From an uncultured Oscillospiraceae bacterium (GTDB taxonomy: Bacteria; Bacillota; Clostridia; Oscillospirales; Ruminococcaceae): a DNA stretch of 7,433 nt. How positions within the stretch are numbered: position 1 is the stretch's first letter; every line of letters begins with the position of its first letter. Location: NCBI GenBank assembly GCA_910578965.1, contig CAJTSP010000129.1, positions 1 to 7,433 on the forward strand, given 5' to 3'. Below are positions 1 to 5,171 of this stretch, piece after piece. The notes below the pieces were generated by a model, which worked only from the letters and a program-made list of their open reading frames with translations, was not told the DNA's origin and searched no databases. A program made the position numbers and the translations under genes.

Positions 1-66
1 CCCTTTATCCAGGAAATCATTTCGGCGGGCGGGCTGCTGCCCAGCATCCGGCAAAAGGGGGGCTGA
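1..66 (+). CDS. leuD: 3-isopropylmalate dehydratase small subunit, C-terminal end (partial)
   Basis: The first 66 bases read in frame as the last 21 residues of a protein ending ...EIISAGGLLPSIRQKGG followed by TGA at 64-66. The pattern E-I-I-x-A-G-G-L is typical of the C-terminus of LeuD, the small (swivelling) subunit of isopropylmalate isomerase. With LeuC this enzyme converts 2-isopropylmalate to 3-isopropylmalate in leucine synthesis. The start lies outside the window. The stop codon is only 2 nt before the leuB start, and the end of this gene supplies the leuB ribosome binding site, so the two are almost certainly cotranscribed and translationally coupled. The call rests on few residues plus the leuB context. 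Confidence 0.8.
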   Translation, partial: PFIQEIISAGGLLPSIRQKGG

Positions 67-68
67 GC

Positions 69-1139
69 ATGCAAAAACAGATCGCGGTGATCCGGGGGGA
101 CGGCATCGGCCCCGAGATCGTAAACCAGGCGCTGCGGGTACTGGACGCGGTGGCCCAAAAATACGGCCACACCTTCCAGTATACCGATGTGGACATGGGC
201 GGCTGCGCCATTGACAAATGGGGCGAGCCGCTGCCAAAGGCCCAGCTGGACAAATGCCTTGCCAGCGACAGCGTGCTGCTGGGCGCGGTGGGCGGCCCCA
301 AGTGGGAGGGCCTGCCCGGCGACAAGCGGCCGGAAAAAGGCCTTTTGCGCCTGCGGGCGGGCATGGGCCTTTACGCCAACAACCGCCCGGCCCGGCTGTG
401 GCCCCAGCTGGCAGAGGCAAGCCCCTTAAAGCCTTCGATCGTGGCCCGCGGCATCGATTTCCTGGTGGTGCGGGAGCTGATCGGCGGGGTGTATTTTGGC
501 GGCCATACCACCCAGGAGGTAAACGGCGAGCTGGTGGCCACCGACATCATGCCCTATGCCGAGCACGAGATCGAGCGGATCGGCCGCATCGGATTTGAAA
601 CGGCCTTAAAGCGCCGCAAAAAGCTCTGCTGCGTGGACAAGGCCAACGTGCTGGACACCAGCCGGCTTTGGCGCAGGGTGATGCACCGGCTGCAAAGCGA
701 GTACCCCGGGGTGGAATACAGCGAGATGTTTGTGGACAACGCCGCCATGCAGCTCTGCAAGGACCCCAGCCAGTTTGATGTGATCGTGACCGAAAACATG
801 TTTGGCGACATCCTCTCGGACGAGGCCAGCATGATCACCGGCAGCATTGGTATGATCCCGTCCTCCTCGCTGGGCGAGGGCAGCCGGGGCCTGTACGAGC
901 CGATCCACGGCTCGGCGCCGGACATTGCCGGGCAGGACAAGGCAAACCCCATCGGCACCATCCTGTCCGCCGGCATGATGCTGCGCTACAGCTTTGACGC
1001 CCCTGCCGAGGCCGACGCCATCGAGCGGGCGGTAAACGCGGTGCTGGACGCGGGGCTGCGCACCGGCGACATGATGAGCGAGGGCTGCACTCTTGTGGGC
1101 TGCGCGGCCATGGGCGACGCGATCTTGGCCCAACTGTAA
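69..1139 (+). CDS. leuB: 3-isopropylmalate dehydrogenase
   Basis: This 356-residue protein has the normal length for LeuB, which oxidises and decarboxylates (2R,3S)-3-isopropylmalate to 2-oxoisocaproate with NAD+ in the cytoplasm, the third step specific to leucine synthesis. Visible landmarks are the N-terminal GDGIGPEI (10-17), GAVGGPKW (72-79), the substrate-binding arginines R96, R106 and R135, and RELIGGVYFG with the catalytic Tyr142. Further on are Lys191 in VDKANV, the metal ligands Asp223, Asp247 and Asp251 (NMFGDILSDEAS), and the NAD-binding GSAPDIAG (281-288) with downstream Asn293. The GGVYFG loop favours LeuB over isocitrate or tartrate dehydrogenases. The ATG at 69 is preceded by a purine-rich AAGGGGGG (55-62) inside the end of leuD. 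Isoleucine (138) sits where most LeuB have Thr in the REL-T-GG motif, a small variation. No good U-tract terminator follows immediately. Confidence 0.97.
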   Translation: MQKQIAVIRGDGIGPEIVNQALRVLDAVAQKYGHTFQYTDVDMGGCAIDKWGEPLPKAQLDKCLASDSVLLGAVGGPKWEGLPGDKRPEKGLLRLRAGMGLYANNRPARLWPQLAEASPLKPSIVARGIDFLVVRELIGGVYFGGHTTQEVNGELVATDIMPYAEHEIERIGRIGFETALKRRKKLCCVDKANVLDTSRLWRRVMHRLQSEYPGVEYSEMFVDNAAMQLCKDPSQFDVIVTENMFGDILSDEASMITGSIGMIPSSSLGEGSRGLYEPIHGSAPDIAGQDKANPIGTILSAGMMLRYSFDAPAEADAIERAVNAVLDAGLRTGDMMSEGCTLVGCAAMGDAILAQL

Positions 1140-1192
1140 GCGCCGGGCCGCAGGGCGCGGTGAAACAGACGCGCTGCGGCCGCTGCCGGCGC
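1140..1192. repeat. Long imperfect GC-rich hairpin directly after leuB
   Basis: GCGCCGG (1140-1146) pairs with CCGGCGC (1186-1192), CCGCAG (1148-1153) with CTGCGG (1174-1179), and CGCG (1156-1159) with CGCG (1170-1173), around a 10-nt loop. The 17 pairs are interrupted by a one-base bulge opposite CCGCTG (1180-1185) and a GG bulge. It starts at the last base of the leuB stop codon. No T-run follows, so it is more likely a 3'-end stabilising structure than a stand-alone intrinsic terminator. Confidence 0.5.
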
Positions 1193-1215
1193 GGACCGGG
1201 CGGGCCGGTCGATAC

Positions 1216-1245
1216 CGGGCGGCTGCCGGTTTGGGCAGCCGCCCG
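1216..1245. repeat. Perfect 12-bp stem-loop, second hairpin after leuB
   Basis: CGGGCGGCTGCC (1216-1227) and GGCAGCCGCCCG (1234-1245) are perfect inverted copies around the loop GGTTTG. The stem is strong enough for a terminator, but the following bases (TCATAGAGGGG) contain no T-run on the plus strand. Reading the minus strand there is also no T-run after it. Function is unclear. Confidence 0.6.
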
Positions 1246-1258
1246 TCATAGAGGGGTT

Positions 1259-1310
1259 GGGAGCCGCGGGCGCGGATGGGCTTTGCCATCCGGCCCGCGG
1301 CTCCCGCTTT
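1259..1310 (+). terminator. Possible leu operon terminator (weak T-tract)
   Basis: GGGAGCCGCGGG (1259-1270) pairs with CCCGCGGCTCCC (1294-1305), and GGATGG (1274-1279) pairs with CCATCC (1286-1291), closing on the loop GCTTTG. The mismatch is a short internal loop (1271-1273 against 1292-1293). The following GCTTTCACTGCTTTG is only moderately T-rich, so this is the best but not a convincing candidate for leu operon termination on the plus strand. Its loop resembles that of the previous hairpin (GGTTTG versus GCTTTG). Confidence 0.4.
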
Positions 1311-1321
1311 CACTGCTTTGG

Positions 1322-1355
1322 CAAAAGAACTCCCCCCGGTTGAACTGGGGGGAGT
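1322..1355 (-). terminator. Intrinsic terminator for the nrtR-pncA-pncB operon
   Basis: ACTCCCCCC (1329-1337) and GGGGGGAGT (1347-1355) form a perfect 9-bp stem that can be extended inward by three pairs. Read on the minus strand, the stem is followed by TCTTTTGC, a usable U-rich tail, and is preceded by a run of T. Read on the plus strand it is followed by A residues, so the orientation fits the minus-strand operon ending at 1508. It lies about 150 nt beyond the pncB stop, leaving a fairly long 3' untranslated region. Confidence 0.6.
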
Positions 1356-1456
1356 AAAAAAATTATGCAACAGAAAATTTCCTGGTACAATGAAAGCGGG
1401 AAGCACGGCCGCCTCATATCCTTTTGGGGCTGCTCCAAGCTTACGGCTCGGCTAAT

Positions 1457-1501
1457 GGGGCCTGGGCTTGCCATATATCCTTTGGCAGGAGCCGGCGCCC
1501 C
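1457..1501. repeat. Imperfect hairpin just past the pncB stop
   Basis: GGGGC (1457-1461) pairs with GCCCC (1497-1501), GGCT (1465-1468) with AGCC (1490-1493), and GCCA (1470-1473) with TGGC (1483-1486). The loop holds ATATCCT (1475-1481). That word is an exact inverted match to AGGATAT (1510-1516) in the last codons of pncB, so an alternative pairing exists. On the minus strand no T-run follows, so it is not a terminator by itself. Confidence 0.35.
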
Positions 1502-1507
1502 GCTCTG

Positions 1508-2731
1508 TCAGGATATTTTTTCATGCTGCATGCGCCATTCAATGCTGCGGGTGAGATACTCCACATAATCTTTGTTTTTGCACATCTCTTTCCCGGAAAT
1601 ATCCGAAATTTTGGCAACATCCTGGCCGTTGCATGCTGTGGTTTTCATTACAATGTTTAAAGGCGGCGCCGAGGTGTCGTTGGAAAGGTAGGTGCCGATG
1701 CCAAAGGCTACGCGCACCCGGCCGTCAAAATGGCGGAAAATGCGGTCGGCCCGCTCAAAGTCGAGGCTGTCTGAGAAAAGGAGGGTCTTTGATTTGGGTT
1801 CGATGCCCAGCTTTTGGTAATGGGCGATCATCTTTTCGCCCCATTCGATGGGGTCGCCGGAATCATGCCGCACGCCCGAAAATAGGGTTGCAAAGGTGAG
1901 CTGGAAATCCCGCAAAAAACAATCGGTAGAAATGGTATCGGTCAGGGCTGTCCCGTTTAGGATGCCGTATTCTTTCACCCACGCATTCAGTGCATACCAG
2001 TTGGAATAGGCCGGGTTGTGCTTGTGGTTGCCCTGCCCGACGCACATAATCCACTCGTGGGCCATGGTGCCCACGGGGGTAATGCCAAATTTTTTGGCCA
2101 GGTACACGTTGGAGGTGCCGACAAATTTGGATGCGCAGCGTGGCGTATCCTTCAAGTGCACCAGGGTTTCTACCGCCAGCTCCTGTGCCTCGGCCGAGAG
2201 GCGGCGGCGCAGCCCAAATTCCGAAAAAAAGCCGGTGTGCCACTGGCCTGTCTGAAGCTTTTGGACCTTGTCGCCCAGCCGGCGCTTAAAGCCTGCAAGC
2301 AGATCGCCGTAAGGGTACTCCATGCGGAAGTAGACCTCGTTTACAATGGCAAGGGTAGGAATCTCGTACATGCTGGTGTTAAGCCAGGTGCCGCGCGTCT
2401 CGATGGACAGGCCGCAGCCTGCATTTGCATGGATGTCAAAATCTTCATACCGAGGATGCCATAGCCGCAGGAAGTCGGTATAGCTTCCTTTCATCCACTG
2501 GATGCTGTCAATGTAGCCGAGCTCCTCCTCGGTAAAATGCAGGCTGCAATAAGCTTTGATCTGTTCCCGGATTTCCTCCACCATCTCGGGGGTAAAGTGC
2601 ACCTCCGGGTTGCGGCACTTAAAGGTCCAGGTGGTTTTGTAGCCCGGGAACTGGTGATAGATGGCCTGGCCCATGCTGAACTTATAAAGGTCGGTTTCCA
2701 GCAGGGAAGTAATGATTTGTGCAAGACGCAT
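1508..2731 (-). CDS. pncB: Nicotinate phosphoribosyltransferase
   Basis: The 407-residue protein matches the PncB (EC 6.3.4.21) family in length and along most of its sequence. The enzyme joins nicotinate to PRPP, with ATP hydrolysis, to make nicotinate mononucleotide, the entry of salvaged niacin into NAD synthesis. Landmarks are LLETDLYKFSM (10-20), EFGLRRRLS (171-179), FVGTSN (203-208), and GTMAHEW (221-227), whose His225 matches the histidine phosphorylated in enterobacterial PncB. Further on are ALTDTISTDCFLRDF (262-276), GVRHDSGDPIEWGEK (286-300), SDSLDF (320-325) and FGIGTYL (343-349). The ATG at 2731 follows AAAGGAG (2741-2747) by 9 nt. It is the last gene of the operon, 45 nt after pncA, and lacks an obvious promoter of its own. 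The short form with this HEW/RHDSGDP pattern resembles the E. coli type rather than the longer type of many Firmicutes. Confidence 0.96.
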   Translation of the reverse strand: MRLAQIITSLLETDLYKFSMGQAIYHQFPGYKTTWTFKCRNPEVHFTPEMVEEIREQIKAYCSLHFTEEELGYIDSIQWMKGSYTDFLRLWHPRYEDFDIHANAGCGLSIETRGTWLNTSMYEIPTLAIVNEVYFRMEYPYGDLLAGFKRRLGDKVQKLQTGQWHTGFFSEFGLRRRLSAEAQELAVETLVHLKDTPRCASKFVGTSNVYLAKKFGITPVGTMAHEWIMCVGQGNHKHNPAYSNWYALNAWVKEYGILNGTALTDTISTDCFLRDFQLTFATLFSGVRHDSGDPIEWGEKMIAHYQKLGIEPKSKTLLFSDSLDFERADRIFRHFDGRVRVAFGIGTYLSNDTSAPPLNIVMKTTACNGQDVAKISDISGKEMCKNKDYVEYLTRSIEWRMQHEKIS

Positions 2732-2762
2732 ATGGAACGGCTCCTTTCATCTGCCCAATTTC

Positions 2763-2776
2763 AGCCTTTTAAGGCT
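2763..2776. repeat. Small intercistronic hairpin between pncA and pncB
   Basis: AGCCTTTTAAGGCT is a self-complementary 14-mer (arms AGCCTT and AAGGCT) that begins at the base after the pncA stop codon on the minus strand. The stem is short and no T-run follows in the direction of transcription, so read-through into pncB is expected. It might protect or process the pncA message end, or be chance. Confidence 0.35.
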
Positions 2777-3313
2777 TTACTCAATAATCTGCATCTGTAA
2801 AAGGCGCATGGCGCTGACAGCGGTCTCGTGGCTCTCGGCGCTTACACAGGCGCAGAGATTTTTAAGGATATGTATGGCCGATTCGGTGTCGGCCGCTTTG
2901 GCAATCACTGCGTTGCTGATAACACAAATACCGGTACAGACCCCGGCAAAATAGATGTTGTCATAATGGTGGGCTGCAATCAAATCCGCCAGGGCCAGGC
3001 TGCCAAAGCCGGGCTTTTCCAAAATGATGTCCTGCTCGGTAACCAGGGCGCCGATCTCGGGCACGAGCTGCCAGCCCTCGGTGCCGCGCACGGTATGCTC
3101 TATTGGCAGGTTTTTGCCCTCCTGGGTAGAAAGGTAGCTGCTGGAGTGGGTATCCTTGGTGTAAACCTTTTGGCCCTTGAAACCTTGGATGAAAGCGGCA
3201 AGGCCTGCCACAATCCGCTGCGCCTGCCCTGTGCCCAGCGGGCCGTTTACAAAATCGTTTTGCATATCCACCACGACAAGCAGGTCGTTGGCGCCGGTTT
3301 TAATCTTTTCCAT
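2777..3313 (-). CDS. pncA: Nicotinamidase, isochorismatase-like cysteine hydrolase
   Basis: This 178-residue cytoplasmic enzyme belongs to the isochorismatase-like cysteine hydrolase superfamily and most likely hydrolyses nicotinamide to nicotinate and ammonia. The triad is visible: Asp16 in VVVDMQNDF, Lys100 in EKPGFGS, and Cys130 in FAGVCTGICV, with the usual non-proline cis-peptide position V125-C126. Metal-site candidates are Asp54 and His56 (TKDTH), Glu65 (TQEGKNLP) and His73 (EHTVRGTEGW). Many PncA proteins have a second His where Tyr60 or Glu65 falls, while an Asp-His-Glu-His set is known from the pneumococcal enzyme. The ATG at 3313 follows AAAGGAGG (3325-3332) by 11 nt. It is 33 nt after nrtR and 45 nt before pncB. 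Substrate identity is inferred from this context, because related hydrolases act on other amides. Confidence 0.9.
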   Translation of the reverse strand: MEKIKTGANDLLVVVDMQNDFVNGPLGTGQAQRIVAGLAAFIQGFKGQKVYTKDTHSSSYLSTQEGKNLPIEHTVRGTEGWQLVPEIGALVTEQDIILEKPGFGSLALADLIAAHHYDNIYFAGVCTGICVISNAVIAKAADTESAIHILKNLCACVSAESHETAVSAMRLLQMQIIE

Positions 3314-3346
3314 AAACTCTTGTGCCTCCTTTGTGCACTTGCAGTG

Positions 3347-4111
3347 TTACAGGGTCTCTTTAAACGGCTTTAGGCAGTAGAGCGCCGCCGCTTTGCGCCC
3401 CTTGTCCCGCCGGGTGCGGCCCAGGGGCACCGCCATGCCAGTGTTAACATAGTTGCGGGCAAACATCTTGCGGAAGTTGGCAGGGTCCAGGGAGGTACCT
3501 TTAATGGTCTCAAAAACCTGTTTGAGCTCAAAAATGGTAAATTCCGTCTTGTCTTTGAGCAGTTCAAAGGCATCCGGTTCGTAGTTGATACGGCCACGCA
3601 GCCGGCAAACGGCTGTTTTGATGATTTCGGCATGGTCAAACGCAAGCTCCGGCTCGCAGAGGGTTTGGCCTTTGTGGGTGAGCAGCAAAACCCCGTTATC
3701 AAGGGATACCGCAAATAACCGGGCTTCCTCAGCGTCATCCCCGGCACTAAAATGCAGCCTGCCGCGGGGAATCAGCGCCGTATACGCCACCGAGACCACA
3801 TGGGTACGGGGGTCCCGGTCCGGCCGGCTGAAGGTATATAACTGCCTGAGATAGGCGTTTTGGATACCCGCCTCCTCGTACAGCTTCCGGGCGGCGGCTT
3901 CCTCTGCCGATTCCTGCCCGGCGTTCAAAAAACCTCCAGGCAGAGCCCAGCAACCCTTAAAGGGGGGGGCGCCACGCCGGACCATCAAAAGCGACAGGCG
4001 GCCGTCCTCGCCGACCGTAAAAAGGATAATGTCCGCCGTAACGCAGGGCCGCTCATATTCTGCGGTATCGTGCTGCCCCGCAAACGTTTGCTCTGTGCCC
4101 GGTTTATCCAC
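3347..4111 (-). CDS. nrtR: NrtR-family Nudix/winged-helix regulator of NAD metabolism
   Basis: With a GTG start at 4111 the protein has 254 residues. An N-terminal Nudix-fold domain runs from about 20 to 160 (ERPCVTADIILFTV, then KGCWALPGGF 52-61). A C-terminal winged-helix part runs from about 165 to 250 (EFTIFELKQVFETIKGTSLD, then NFRKMF and GRKAAALYCL). This order is that of NrtR repressors. The Nudix signature is broken: GGF is followed by NAGQES with one extra residue, and the REx(x)EE segment reads ARKLYEE, with Lys76 replacing the conserved Glu. Catalysis is therefore doubtful, as in several NrtR. The GTG follows AAAGGAGG (4123-4130) by 11 nt, the same spacing as pncA. An in-frame extension to 4189 is rejected because it would start at the promoter -35 box. 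It heads the operon with pncA and pncB, and likely represses it and itself. A plain Nudix hydrolase with an appended domain is the alternative. Confidence 0.88.
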   Translation of the reverse strand: MDKPGTEQTFAGQHDTAEYERPCVTADIILFTVGEDGRLSLLMVRRGAPPFKGCWALPGGFLNAGQESAEEAAARKLYEEAGIQNAYLRQLYTFSRPDRDPRTHVVSVAYTALIPRGRLHFSAGDDAEEARLFAVSLDNGVLLLTHKGQTLCEPELAFDHAEIIKTAVCRLRGRINYEPDAFELLKDKTEFTIFELKQVFETIKGTSLDPANFRKMFARNYVNTGMAVPLGRTRRDKGRKAAALYCLKPFKETL

Positions 4112-4140
4112 GCTGCCCAAAGCCTCCTTTTTATTTATGT

Positions 4141-4157
4141 ATGGTACTTTGTACCAT
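4141..4157. promoter_or_regulatory. Candidate NrtR operator 1 (perfect 17-bp palindrome)
   Basis: ATGGTAC and GTACCAT form a perfect inverted repeat around a 3-bp centre. The central 11 bp fits GT-N7-AC, the core described for NrtR sites. It covers the expected transcription start of the nrtR promoter (-10 box ends at 4161), a classical repressor position. Assignment to NrtR is inference from motif and adjacency. Confidence 0.72.
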
Positions 4158-4160
4158 TTA

Positions 4161-4189
4161 AGTATAGTCCATTGTACCTTGCTTGTCAA
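4161..4189 (-). promoter_or_regulatory. Strong sigma-A promoter of nrtR-pncA-pncB
   Basis: On the minus strand TTGACA (4184-4189) and TATACT (4161-4166) are separated by exactly 17 bp, a near-consensus housekeeping promoter. A-rich DNA directly upstream (AGAAAAAAG, within 4190-4200) could act as an UP element. The start is expected near 4152-4156, giving a leader of about 43 nt before the GTG at 4111. No other strong promoter was found further down the operon. Confidence 0.85.
4164..4180. promoter_or_regulatory. Candidate NrtR operator 2 (imperfect copy in promoter spacer)
   Basis: Read on the minus strand, AAGGTACAATGGACTAT agrees with operator 1 (ATGGTACAAAGTACCAT) at 13 of 17 positions and keeps GT-N7-AC. 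It lies between the -35 and -10 boxes and overlaps the -10 box. Its centre is 23 bp from that of operator 1, about two helical turns, so two dimers could bind the same face of the DNA. Confidence 0.6.
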
Positions 4190-4434
4190 GGCTTTTTTCT
4201 AAAAGCCCTGCGGATTTATCCCGCAAGCCCGCCGGACAAACAATACCGGCGGCCGAACCGGGCAGATATCCATCCGCCTCCTGTAAAGGCCGGTCCGGCC
4301 GTGCTCTTGAAGAGGGGGCTATAGCCCCGGACAGGCGGGCCCGGCCTTTTGTTTGCCCGCCTGCCGCTTGCTTTTACCCATTTTTTGCGATATTTTTTCA
4401 CGTTTTGCCCCTGTAAGGAATATAGTATGGAAGG
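4190..4434. other. Divergent intergenic region upstream of nrtR and yunB
   Basis: The gap between the nrtR and yunB starts is about 380 bases. Apart from the nrtR control region, it contains a small perfect stem GGCTTTT/AAAAGCC (4190-4196, 4201-4207), a 7-bp stem CCGCCGG/CCGGCGG with a 10-nt A-rich loop (4229-4252), and the nested inverted repeats at 4285-4363. No coding frame looks real. A TATAGT at 4421-4426 could be a -10 box for yunB, but it lacks a well-placed -35, and I could not find a convincing sporulation sigma-E type promoter. Confidence 0.55.
4285..4363. repeat. Nested GC-rich inverted repeats
   Basis: AAAGGCCGG (4285-4293) pairs with CCGGCCTTT (4341-4349). Inside it TCCGG (4294-4298) pairs with CCGGA (4327-4331), and the 14-bp palindrome GGGGCTATAGCCCC (4315-4328) can form a tetraloop hairpin. 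CAGGCGGGC (4332-4340) can alternatively pair with GCCCGCCTG (4355-4363), which would exclude the outer stem. On the plus strand the outer stem is followed by TGTTTG, giving TTTTGTTT, so it has terminator-like features although no plus-strand gene lies immediately upstream. Confidence 0.5.
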
Positions 4435-4457
4435 AAAGGGGATGGTTTCCCCTTTTT
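4435..4457 (+). terminator. Terminator-like hairpin in the yunB leader
   Basis: AAAGGGGA (4435-4442) and TCCCCTTT (4448-4455) form a perfect 8-bp stem around TGGTT, followed by TTATC. On the plus strand this looks like a short intrinsic terminator 36 nt before yunB. It could stop stray upstream transcription or attenuate yunB. The T-run is short because part of it is in the stem. Confidence 0.4.
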
Positions 4458-4493
4458 ATCATCCGTTGTTTGGCGCAGAAAGGGGTGTGGCAG

Positions 4494-5171
4494 ATGCGGC
4501 GAAGGGGCGGCCGGCCGGCGGCAGATGTCAAGGCAGGAGCGCGCAGAGCCGGACACAGCAGGGCCAAGCTGATTTTGCTGGGCTTGGCGGCGCTGGTCTG
4601 TTACCTGCTTTTTTTGATGGAGCAGCGGGTGCGCCCGGTGATGATGGCGGTGGCGGAATACGAATGCCAGGAGCTGTCAATCCTTGCTATAAACCGTGCT
4701 GTAACCCAGGCCCTGAGCGAAAACCCGGCGCATTACCGGGATATTTATGAGGTGCGTACCGACCAAAATGGGCGAATTACCTCGGTGGTGGCAGACGCTG
4801 CGGCGGTAAACGCCATCAAAGCGGAGCTGACCCATGCCGTTTCCACCGAGCTGTCTGCCCTCAGCTCGCGCGAGGTAACGATCCCGGTGGGAACCCTGGT
4901 GGGCTGGCAGCTATTGGCCGGTATGGGGCCGGAAATGCGGGTACGGGTATTGCAGGAATCCTATGTAGACAGCGACCTCACCAGCCGTCTGCAAACCTCC
5001 GGCATCAACCAAACCGAGCTGCTGGTTTTTATGAGGTTCCATGTAACAATGGGGGTTATGCTGTCCGGCTTTTCCAGCAGTGTGGAGGTACAGGACGAGG
5101 TCTGCGTTGCGCAGGCGCTGGTAGTGGGGGACGTGCCTCAATTTTTTGTACAATCCCCCGGGCAGACGTGA
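4494..5171 (+). CDS. yunB: Sporulation protein YunB
   Basis: With the ATG at 4494 the protein has 225 residues, somewhat shorter than the roughly 250 of Bacillus YunB. It has a basic N-terminus (MRRRGGRPAAD...), one membrane segment at about 25-42 (KLILLGLAALVCYLLFLM), and a conserved extracytoplasmic domain. YunB-like stretches are RPVMMAVAEYECQELSILAI (47-66), the TDQNGRITSV segment (89-98), EVTIPVGTLVG (127-137), GPEMRVRVLQ (145-154), GINQTELLVFMRFHVTMGVM (170-189), and the closing VVGDVPQFF (210-218). In B. subtilis yunB is a mother-cell sigma-E gene needed for efficient sporulation, and its biochemical role is unknown. The start is supported by AAAGGGGTG (4480-4488). A 47-codon upstream extension from 4353 has no RBS and no family similarity. 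The gene sits 123 nt before ligA on the same strand. A sigma-E promoter was not recognised, which leaves its regulation open. Confidence 0.88.
   Translation: MRRRGGRPAADVKAGARRAGHSRAKLILLGLAALVCYLLFLMEQRVRPVMMAVAEYECQELSILAINRAVTQALSENPAHYRDIYEVRTDQNGRITSVVADAAAVNAIKAELTHAVSTELSALSSREVTIPVGTLVGWQLLAGMGPEMRVRVLQESYVDSDLTSRLQTSGINQTELLVFMRFHVTMGVMLSGFSSSVEVQDEVCVAQALVVGDVPQFFVQSPGQT

Larger units (their letters stand above)
1140..1507. other. Hairpin-rich gap between convergent leuB and pncB
   Basis: This 368-base gap separates the stops of leuB (plus) and pncB (minus). I see no credible gene in it: short open frames lack ribosome binding sites and protein-like composition. It holds three consecutive GC-rich hairpins after leuB (1140-1192, 1216-1245, 1259-1305), a terminator oriented for pncB (1322-1355), and a further imperfect hairpin plus repeated ATATCCT words next to the pncB stop. 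The individual elements are listed separately. Confidence 0.7.

Noticed and set aside
1362..1390. Minus-strand promoter-like TTGTAC, 17 bp, CATAAT beside the pncB terminator
   Set aside because: It would drive only the terminator hairpin immediately after it and then the 3' end of leuB in antisense. The boxes are imperfect and it is probably chance in an A/T-rich patch.
606..1406. Long open frame (266 codons) on the minus strand opposite leuB
   Set aside because: Antisense open frame expected in GC-rich coding DNA. It runs across the leuB 3' hairpins, has low-complexity Ala/Gly/Arg-rich composition and no recognisable domain.
2018..2464. Open frame of 148 codons on the plus strand opposite pncB
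   Set aside because: It is covered by the unambiguous pncB gene on the other strand and shows no family features.
4112..4189. In-frame 26-codon N-terminal extension of nrtR beginning at 4189
   Set aside because: Its first codon is the TTG of the -35 box, it runs through the promoter and both operators, and it has no ribosome site. The GTG at 4111 has AAAGGAGG at the right distance, and family similarity starts after it.
4395..4426. Possible sigma-A promoter for yunB (TTTTCA with TATAGT)
   Set aside because: The spacing is 20 bp, and no extended -10 or sigma-E type boxes support it. Not strong enough to list as a promoter.
4353..4493. In-frame 47-codon upstream extension of yunB
   Set aside because: It runs through inverted repeats and the terminator-like hairpin, lacks a ribosome site and does not resemble YunB. 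The ATG at 4494 has AAAGGGGTG upstream and a typical basic plus membrane N-terminus.
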